DNA of 29,550 nt from JAHELQ01 sp965603365 (GTDB lineage Bacteria; Acidobacteriota; Aminicenantia; UBA2199): the NCBI GenBank assembly GCA_965603365.1, contig CBFDCR010000064.1, forward strand, positions 1 to 29,550, given 5' to 3'. Positions 23,524 to 29,550 of this stretch are shown in pieces. The stretch's first letter is position 1, and the number at the start of each line of letters is the position of its first letter. The notes below the pieces were generated by a model that had not been told where the DNA came from, did not search any database, and worked only from the letters and a program-made list of their open reading frames with translations. A program made the position numbers and the translations under genes.

Positions 23524-25287
23524 ATGAAGCAAATAAAAGTCGGCCTGGGAACTTGCGGCATATCTGCCGGCGGCCTGCCGGTCTATGAAGCCTTTAAGCA
23601 GCAGGTGAGCCAGAAGGGTCTAAAGGTAGAATTGAAGGAAACCGGCTGCATGGGCATGTGTTACGACGAGGTCCTGGTAGAAATCGTGGACAACGGCACC
23701 AGCCATCTCTATGCCGGGGTGACACCGGAGAGGGTAGAACGCATTATTGATGAACACATTATCGAGAACAGGCCGGTAGAGGAGTGGCTGGCCCGCAGCC
23801 CGGAGGTTGACAGGGAGGCCTCCTTTTTTAAGAAGCAGAGGCGGATTGTTCTCCGGAACTGCGGTGTGATTGATCCCGGCTCTATCGATGAATACATCGC
23901 CCGCGACGGCTATAAGGCCATCCAGAAGGCCATTAATGAGTATTCGCCCCAGCAAGTGATTGAAATCATTACCATGTCGGGGCTGCGGGGCCGGGGGGGC
24001 GGCGGTTTCTCCACCGGTCTCAAGTGGAAATTTGCCCGGGAAGCAGTCGATGATAAAAAGTATGTGATATGCAACGCCGACGAGGGCGACCCCGGTGCCT
24101 TCATGGACCGCAGTGCCCTGGAAGGAGATCCCCATTCGGTATTGGAGGGCATGATGGTTGCCGCCTACGCCATCGGTGCGGATGAGGGCTATATTTACGT
24201 CAGGGCCGAGTACCCCAAGGCCATTGCCCGGCTGGAGACGGCCCTCCGGCAGTGTACAGAGCGGGAATTTTTAGGCAAAGGCATCTTCGGTTCGGATATA
24301 AACCTCGAAATTAAGATCAAACAGGGGGCCGGTGCCTTTGTCTGCGGCGAGGAGACGGCCCTGATCGCCTCGATCGAAGGCAAGCGGGGCATGCCCCGCT
24401 TAAGGCCGCCTTTCCCGGCCCAGAAGGGATTGTGGGGCAAGCCCACCAATATCAACAACGTGGAGACCTATGCCAATGTGCCCTGGATTATCCTGAATGG
24501 CCATGAGGCCTTTGCCGCCATGGGTACCGTTAGGAGCAAGGGCACCAAGGTGTTTGCCTTAGCCGGAAAGATACGTAAGAGCGGTCTGGTGGAGGTGCCC
24601 ATGGGTATCACCATCAACGAGATTGTTCACGATATCGGCGGTGGGATTAAAGGGGGCCGGCAGTTTAAGGCGGTGCAAATCGGCGGCCCTTCCGGCGGCT
24701 GTATCCCCGCGGAAATGGGGAATTTAAGGATCGATTACGATGAGATCACCCGCACCGGTGCCATCATGGGCTCCGGCGGCATGGTGGTGCTGGATGACTC
24801 CACTTGCATGGTGGATGTGGCCAGGTTCTTTCTTACCTTTACCCAGAATGAATCCTGCGGGAAATGTACCTTTTGCCGGATCGGCACCAGGCGGATGCTG
24901 GAGATCCTGGAGAAGATTACCGAAGGCAAGGGCGAAGAGAAACACCTACACCTATTGGAAGAGCTGTCCTACCAGATCAAAAGCAGCAGCCTGTGCGGAC
25001 TGGGGCAGACCGCGCCCAATCCGGTGCTGACTACCCTCAAGTACTTCCCCGATGAGTATGAGGCCCATATCCGGGATAAAAAATGCCCGGCTAAAGTCTG
25101 TGCCGCTTTGATCGATTATCGAATCAATCCGGATAAATGTACCGGCTGTACATTGTGCGCCAAAAAATGTCCGGTGGAGGCCATCAGCGGAGCCGTCAAA
25201 GAGCCCCACCATATCGACCATGAAATTTGTATCAAATGCGGCCTCTGCTACAACGTCTGCAAGTTTGAGGCGGTGGAAAAAATTTGA
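23524..25287 (+). CDS. nuoF: NuoF/HydB-like NAD(H)-binding FMN and Fe-S subunit
   Basis: The 587-residue product has an N-terminal thioredoxin-like part (1-80; Cys11, Cys42, Cys46, only three of the usual four ligands) and a central NuoF domain. FMN and NADH motifs are GLRGRGGGGFSTGLKW (153-168), CNADEGDPGAF (183-193) and GAGAFVCGEETAL (268-280). The N3 4Fe-4S ligands are Cys445, 448, 451 and 491. The C-terminal two-cluster ferredoxin has Cys539, 542, 545, 549 and Cys569, 572, 575, 579. This extended form is characteristic of bifurcating hydrogenase and formate dehydrogenase partners (HydB type) rather than complex I NuoF. AAGGAG precedes the start, 20 bp after nuoE. Confidence 0.93.
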   Translation: MKQIKVGLGTCGISAGGLPVYEAFKQQVSQKGLKVELKETGCMGMCYDEVLVEIVDNGTSHLYAGVTPERVERIIDEHIIENRPVEEWLARSPEVDREASFFKKQRRIVLRNCGVIDPGSIDEYIARDGYKAIQKAINEYSPQQVIEIITMSGLRGRGGGGFSTGLKWKFAREAVDDKKYVICNADEGDPGAFMDRSALEGDPHSVLEGMMVAAYAIGADEGYIYVRAEYPKAIARLETALRQCTEREFLGKGIFGSDINLEIKIKQGAGAFVCGEETALIASIEGKRGMPRLRPPFPAQKGLWGKPTNINNVETYANVPWIILNGHEAFAAMGTVRSKGTKVFALAGKIRKSGLVEVPMGITINEIVHDIGGGIKGGRQFKAVQIGGPSGGCIPAEMGNLRIDYDEITRTGAIMGSGGMVVLDDSTCMVDVARFFLTFTQNESCGKCTFCRIGTRRMLEILEKITEGKGEEKHLHLLEELSYQIKSSSLCGLGQTAPNPVLTTLKYFPDEYEAHIRDKKCPAKVCAALIDYRINPDKCTGCTLCAKKCPVEAISGAVKEPHHIDHEICIKCGLCYNVCKFEAVEKI

Positions 25288-25309
25288 GTGAGCCAGAGGA
25301 GAGGATAAG

Positions 25310-28300
25310 ATGCAGAAAGTCAAAGTGACCATAAATGGCGAGGAAATCTTTACCCCGGCAGATAAAACTATTTTAGAGGTGGTGCATAACTACGGGATTG
25401 ATCAAATTCCCACCCTCTGTCATGACGATCGACTGGAGCCCTACGGTTCCTGTTTCCTCTGTGTGGTGGAGATCAAGGGCGTCAACAAGTTGGTTCCCGC
25501 CTGTTCCACCCGTGTCAGTGAAGGGATGGTGATTTTTACCGATAACGAGCGCATTCGCAGTGCCCGAAGAACCGCCCTGCAGCTCCTCCTTTCCAACCAC
25601 TACGCCGATTGCATCGGCCCCTGCAAGAACAATTGCCCGGCAGGGGTGGATGCCCAGGGATATATTGCCCTGATTTCCATGGGCCGCTACGAAGAGGCGC
25701 TGCAACTGGTGAAGGAAAACAATCCCCTGCCCCTCTCTATCGGCCGGGTCTGTGTACGGGACTGCGAAAAGGCCTGTCGGCGGGAGATCGTGGACGAGAC
25801 CATCGGCATTAACTTCTTAAAACGGTATATCGCCGACATCGATGCCCGGCACAAGTGGAAGCCCACGCTACAAGCCCGAAAGCAGCAAAGAGTCGCCGTG
25901 GTTGGCGGCGGGCCTGCCGGCCTTACCTGTGCCTATTATTTGACGGTCGAAGGTTATGGGGTCACCATATTTGAAAAGTTGCCCCAACTGGGAGGTATGC
26001 TGCGCTACGGTATCCCCGAGTACCGTCTGCCCAAAAAGGTACTGGACGATGAAATCAACTGGATCGTGGATCTGGGCGTCGAGGTACGCACCAATGTGGA
26101 AATGGGCAGCGACTTCGATATCCAGAGCCTGTTCCGGGACGGCTTCGACACTATTTTCCTGGCCGTAGGCGCCCATAAAGCCAGCTCCATGCGGTTGGAA
26201 GGGGAAGAGGCTATCAAAGGAGTTTATAATGGTATCGATTTCTTACGGAACATTCACATCACGGGCAAACCTGAACTGAAGGGAACCGTGGTGGTAGTGG
26301 GCGGCGGTAATACCGCCATCGATGCCGCCAGGACAGCCCTGCGCTGCGGTGCCGATCAGGTCAAGATGGTCTACCGCCGCTCCATCAAGGAGATGCCGGC
26401 CCATCCCGAAGAGATACATGCCGCCCAGGAAGAAGGCATTGAAATTCTATTCCTCACCAACCCCAGATCCCTCATCAGTGAACAGGGTCAATTAAAAGGT
26501 ATCGAGTGCCTGAAGATGAGGCTGGTGGAAGCAAAGGCCGGCCGGCCCCGGCCGGTGCCCATAGAGGGCAGCGAATTCGTGGTGGATTGTGAATACCTCA
26601 TCGGTGCCATCGGCCAGCAGGTGGACAACGCCTTTGTGTATCCCCAGGGGGATATCGAACTGGATAAATGGGGCACCATCCGGGTCCTGGAGACCACCCT
26701 GGAAACATCCATTCACGGCGTCTTTGCCGGCGGCGATGTGGTGACCGGCCCCTGGACCGCCATCGGCGCCATTGCCCAGGGAAAACACGCGGCCGAGTCT
26801 ATCGATAATTATTTGAGGACCGGCAAGGCCCGGAAACGGAAATTCCGCTACTTAAGTTTCAAGCATACGTTTAACCCCATCCCCCGGCAGGAACTGGCCC
26901 ATGTCGAAAAACTGCCAAAAGAGAAGATGCCCGAATTAACACCGCAAGAACGTAAAAACAACTTTAAGGAAGTAGAATTGGGCTTTTCCGACAAACAGGC
27001 CCAAAATGAGCCCCGGCGGTGCCTGGAATGCGGCTGCGTAGAGTATTACGACTGCCGGCTGCGCCGCTGTGCCGATGATTTTGAGGTGGATATTTCCGAC
27101 TATCTCGGCGAGGTCAACAAATACCAGGTGGATGACCGCCATCCTTTTGTAATTATGGATGCCAACAAGTGTATTAACTGCGGTCGCTGTGTCCGCACCT
27201 GCGGCGAGGTACTGGATATCTCGGCCCTGGGCTTCGTTCACCGGGGGTTCAAGTCTGTAGTACGGCCGGCCCTGGAGAAACCGCTGCCGGAAACCACCTG
27301 CGTGTCGTGCGGCAATTGTATCGATACCTGTCCCACCGGCGCCTTGAGCGAGAATTTTCCCTCTAAAATCCTGGGAACCTTACCCAGGACCGATCATCCG
27401 TCGGTCTGCTATTATTGCTCCCTGGGCTGCCGCATCAACTACAAGGTCATCAGTGAAGATATTTTTTATGTGGCCAACTCGTCAGCCGAGGTCAAAAAAG
27501 CCCGCAATAAAGGCTATACCTGCTCTAAAGGGCGGTTTGGCTACCGCTTCCTGACCGGCAGTTCCCGCTTAAAGCAGCCCCTGATTCGGGATAATGGAGA
27601 GTCCAAAGAGGCCAATTGGCGGGAAACACTCGACCTCATCCACCTGCGCTTCAAAAACATCCTGGATCAACATGGTCCCGGGGCGGTGGCGGTGTTTGCC
27701 TCCCCCAAGATGTCCAACGAAGAATTGTACCTGCTGCAAAAATTTGCCCGCAAGGACCTGAAGACCAATCAGATTGCCAGCCTGTCCAGCCTCCTTTACG
27801 GTTGCGAACAGGACAGTCTGGACGAAGCAGTGGGAGCCACTGTATCAACCGCCAACCTGGACGAATTGGATAGAGCCGATATTATCGTGGTCATGAATGC
27901 CGATCTGGAAGAGGAGAGCCTGATCCTGGAATTGAAGTTAAAAGAGGCCCGGCAAAAGGGCGCCCGGTTGGTGGTGGTGAATTCCACCCGCAGCCGCCTG
28001 GCCCGGCTTGCCGACCTGTGGATCGACGCCAAAAAAGGCACCGGAACCGTTTTGATAAACGGCCTCATCAAGGAGACCATCGATGCCGGGGCAATACAGC
28101 CCAACGCGCAGGGCTTTGTGGAGTTGAAGCAACTGGTAGCCGATTACGACACCTCCAGGGTCTGTGAGCAGACCGGCATCTATCCCAAGACCTATGACAC
28201 CCTGGTGAGCTGGCTCAGAGACAGGGATGCCAACGTCATTTTTGTGACTGCCATCGATTCAAGGAAAGAGAAATCAAAAAATAATGTCAGGGCTATTGGC

Positions 28301-29062
28301 AATTTCCTGCTGTTGACCGATCGGGTCAATAGGGAGAAAAACGGTTTGATCCTGCTGCGGGATTTTATCAACTCCGCCGGCCTGGTGGAGATGGGGGCAT
28401 CATCCCATTATTTGCCCGGCTGCGTCAAACCCTTTGAGTATGACGAAATCCGGCGGATCGGTAATCTCTGGGGGTTCGATTTAACCGGGATATTCAAACC
28501 GGTGGACCTGAAAGAAAAATTGTTGGACAAAGAGATCAAGGCGGCCTTGATATTCAGGGAAGATCCCCTGGCAGTGCCGGAAAACATTCGCTACCTGGAG
28601 GGGATCGATTTCTTAGCAGTGGTGGGCTTCAGCTTTACCGAAACCGCCAGAAGGGCCGATGTGGTGCTGCCGGCCTCCGCCTATATTGAAGGGGAGGGCA
28701 CTTACACCACCTGTGACGGCAGGTGGCAGCAGGTTAAACCCATCGCCCCGCCCAGGACGGGTCTGGAAAACTGGCAGCTCATTGCCCGCCTGGCCCGGCT
28801 GTTTGGTACCGGTTTCGATTTCCAGAACATCGACGATGTGTTGAAGGAGATCAGGACAGTCAATCGCTTCTACCGGGAGAGCCGGTTCCGCGATTTTCGG
28901 GGCCGGGATCTGTTCCGGGATCGCTTCTACACCGAAGACAAACTGGCCCACTTCGCCATCTACGAAACCGATACCACCCCAATCGAAGCCCACAAACCGC
29001 TAATCCTCCGCTCCGAAAACTACTTCCACCAGTACATCCGCCCCAAACTCCACAAGAATTGA
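25310..29062 (+). CDS. NuoG/FdhA-like subunit with inserted GltD flavin module
   Basis: This 1250-residue fusion has: a plant-type 2Fe-2S domain (Cys37, 48, 51, 65); an Fe-S region with His97, Cys101, 105, 109, then Cys148, 152, 156; a GltD-like FAD/NAD(P) module (GGGPAG 199-204, GGGNTA 331-336, GGD 474-476); a Cys-rich link (571-587); a two-cluster ferredoxin (Cys621, 624, 627, 631 and 664, 667, 670, 674); and a molybdopterin-oxidoreductase domain starting with an Fe4S4 site (Cys700, 703, 707, 738). The formate dehydrogenase catalytic Cys or selenocysteine appears absent: SLSSLLYG (824-831) aligns there. It is thus more likely an electron-transfer NuoG-like protein than a formate dehydrogenase. 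With NuoE and NuoF it could link NADH, NADPH and ferredoxin pools, perhaps by bifurcation. GGAGAGG precedes the start. Confidence 0.88.
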   Translation: MQKVKVTINGEEIFTPADKTILEVVHNYGIDQIPTLCHDDRLEPYGSCFLCVVEIKGVNKLVPACSTRVSEGMVIFTDNERIRSARRTALQLLLSNHYADCIGPCKNNCPAGVDAQGYIALISMGRYEEALQLVKENNPLPLSIGRVCVRDCEKACRREIVDETIGINFLKRYIADIDARHKWKPTLQARKQQRVAVVGGGPAGLTCAYYLTVEGYGVTIFEKLPQLGGMLRYGIPEYRLPKKVLDDEINWIVDLGVEVRTNVEMGSDFDIQSLFRDGFDTIFLAVGAHKASSMRLEGEEAIKGVYNGIDFLRNIHITGKPELKGTVVVVGGGNTAIDAARTALRCGADQVKMVYRRSIKEMPAHPEEIHAAQEEGIEILFLTNPRSLISEQGQLKGIECLKMRLVEAKAGRPRPVPIEGSEFVVDCEYLIGAIGQQVDNAFVYPQGDIELDKWGTIRVLETTLETSIHGVFAGGDVVTGPWTAIGAIAQGKHAAESIDNYLRTGKARKRKFRYLSFKHTFNPIPRQELAHVEKLPKEKMPELTPQERKNNFKEVELGFSDKQAQNEPRRCLECGCVEYYDCRLRRCADDFEVDISDYLGEVNKYQVDDRHPFVIMDANKCINCGRCVRTCGEVLDISALGFVHRGFKSVVRPALEKPLPETTCVSCGNCIDTCPTGALSENFPSKILGTLPRTDHPSVCYYCSLGCRINYKVISEDIFYVANSSAEVKKARNKGYTCSKGRFGYRFLTGSSRLKQPLIRDNGESKEANWRETLDLIHLRFKNILDQHGPGAVAVFASPKMSNEELYLLQKFARKDLKTNQIASLSSLLYGCEQDSLDEAVGATVSTANLDELDRADIIVVMNADLEEESLILELKLKEARQKGARLVVVNSTRSRLARLADLWIDAKKGTGTVLINGLIKETIDAGAIQPNAQGFVELKQLVADYDTSRVCEQTGIYPKTYDTLVSWLRDRDANVIFVTAIDSRKEKSKNNVRAIGNFLLLTDRVNREKNGLILLRDFINSAGLVEMGASSHYLPGCVKPFEYDEIRRIGNLWGFDLTGIFKPVDLKEKLLDKEIKAALIFREDPLAVPENIRYLEGIDFLAVVGFSFTETARRADVVLPASAYIEGEGTYTTCDGRWQQVKPIAPPRTGLENWQLIARLARLFGTGFDFQNIDDVLKEIRTVNRFYRESRFRDFRGRDLFRDRFYTEDKLAHFAIYETDTTPIEAHKPLILRSENYFHQYIRPKLHKN

Positions 29063-29076
29063 CCCCTACCTACCCT

Positions 29077-29394
29077 TTATACGCTCTTTGGTGAGATTTT
29101 GATGCCCCTGGCAATGACTTCATGCCGGACAAAGTCCTCTTCTAAATCTTCAGGATTGAACAGATGGGGTTCGACATTTAGATTGTTTTCCGCTGACAGG
29201 ATTAGAAATCGGCTGAGATATTCGATATAATTATCTTCATTAAAAATTTTAGAAAAAATAGCCAGATCTATATCGGTCTCCTCAATACTTTTACCATGAA
29301 CCGACGATCCAAAGATATAGGCTTCATCAATGTCACACCAACTCGAAATGGCATCTATGTATTCCTTTATCCTGCCAATCTCTTTTTTATCCAT
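29077..29394 (-). CDS. MNT-type minimal nucleotidyltransferase
   Basis: The 105-residue product has the nucleotidyltransferase signature GSSVHGKSIEETDIDLAIF: Ser30, then Asp41 and Asp43 as the metal ligands of the GSx10DxD pattern. Such small MNT proteins pair with HEPN proteins, and in studied systems they neutralise the HEPN toxin, some by adding AMP to it. Here the HEPN gene lies upstream and overlaps by 28 bp. The gene converges on the NuoG-like gene with only 14 bp between them. The region is AT-richer than its neighbours, consistent with a mobile module. Confidence 0.88.
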   Translation of the reverse strand: MDKKEIGRIKEYIDAISSWCDIDEAYIFGSSVHGKSIEETDIDLAIFSKIFNEDNYIEYLSRFLILSAENNLNVEPHLFNPEDLEEDFVRHEVIARGIKISPKSV

Positions 29395-29550
29395 TTTAGA
29401 AATTCTCCAGATTTTTTTAGATAGTTTTTCGCCATTTTCCTATTCAACAATTTTGAAATTTTAATTTTGTAGGTGGGATACCTCCCGGAAATGTAGTAAG
29501 AGGAAAGCTGTGCCAGGAAATTTCTATCTTCCTCTGAAATATCGAGACCG
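29367..29550 (-). CDS. HEPN-domain protein, 3' part only
   Basis: A minus-strand frame enters from the right edge and ends with TAA at 29369-29367. The visible 60 residues include DISEEDRNFLAQLSSYYISG, then RYPTYKIKISKLL and finally GEFLKWIKKRLAG. This is the usual C-terminal pattern of HEPN proteins (a tyrosine pair, RYP, then a helix ending in WIKKxL). The catalytic RxxxxH motif would lie outside or near the boundary, so toxin activity cannot be judged. Together with the overlapping MNT gene it makes a HEPN-MNT toxin-antitoxin pair. Confidence 0.75.
   Translation of the reverse strand, partial: GLDISEEDRNFLAQLSSYYISGRYPTYKIKISKLLNRKMAKNYLKKSGEFLKWIKKRLAG

Noticed and set aside
25310..29062. 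Naming the 1250-residue protein a formate dehydrogenase
   Set aside because: The residue block that should carry the catalytic Cys or selenocysteine reads SLSSLLYG, so the catalytic ligand appears absent.

Overview
The window looks like a chromosomal piece of an anaerobic bacterium. A Candidatus Aminicenantes-like organism is a tentative guess, based on the GxGPGE-type propeller lipoprotein, the tandem sulfatase-fold proteins without a formylglycine cysteine, the paired peptide transporters and the NuoEF plus GltD-NuoG fusion complex. No rRNA is present to confirm this. The housekeeping genes are moderately GC-rich. Two parts are visibly AT-rich: the left end (about 1-3750) and the right edge (about 29080-29550).

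Left end (1-3748): a compact RiPP (ribosomally made, modified peptide) locus. A 47-residue precursor with a Gly-Gly leader and a CxCxxC core is followed by a hairpin and a 16-bp tandem repeat. Three overlapping genes follow: a radical SAM/SPASM maturase, a secreted six-bladed beta-propeller (probable lipoprotein) and a second, minimal radical SAM/SPASM protein. This is the best candidate for an undescribed system. Next to it, on the other strand, lies a membrane-anchored ABC-ATPase-like protein that has lost its catalytic motifs and is broken by a frameshift (3779-4533).

4569-12620: one tightly packed plus-strand operon of ispH, rpsA, a HIT-family protein, two paralogous sulfatase-fold proteins and aspS, with overlapping or nearly touching genes and a promoter just before ispH. 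12647-16117: an OPT oligopeptide transporter and a POT/PTR peptide symporter behind their own promoter. 16174-16690: a small RelE/YafQ-type toxin-antitoxin pair. 16771-16854: four 21-bp tandem repeats at the end of the convergent pyrK-pyrD-pyrF operon (16857-19237, minus strand).

19298-20816: a promoter overlapped by two identical palindromic operators drives an unusual protein that joins a winged-helix-like region, a Cys-cluster region and a 2[4Fe-4S] ferredoxin. It is followed by ppnP (nucleoside phosphorylase). 20844-22739: a minus-strand dnaK.

23006-29062: NuoE, NuoF and a 1250-residue NuoG-like protein with an inserted GltD-type flavin module, probably one soluble NAD(P)H-linked, possibly electron-bifurcating, complex. 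The window ends in a minus-strand MNT nucleotidyltransferase and the 3' end of its HEPN partner. No tRNA, rRNA, CRISPR array or insertion sequence was recognised.
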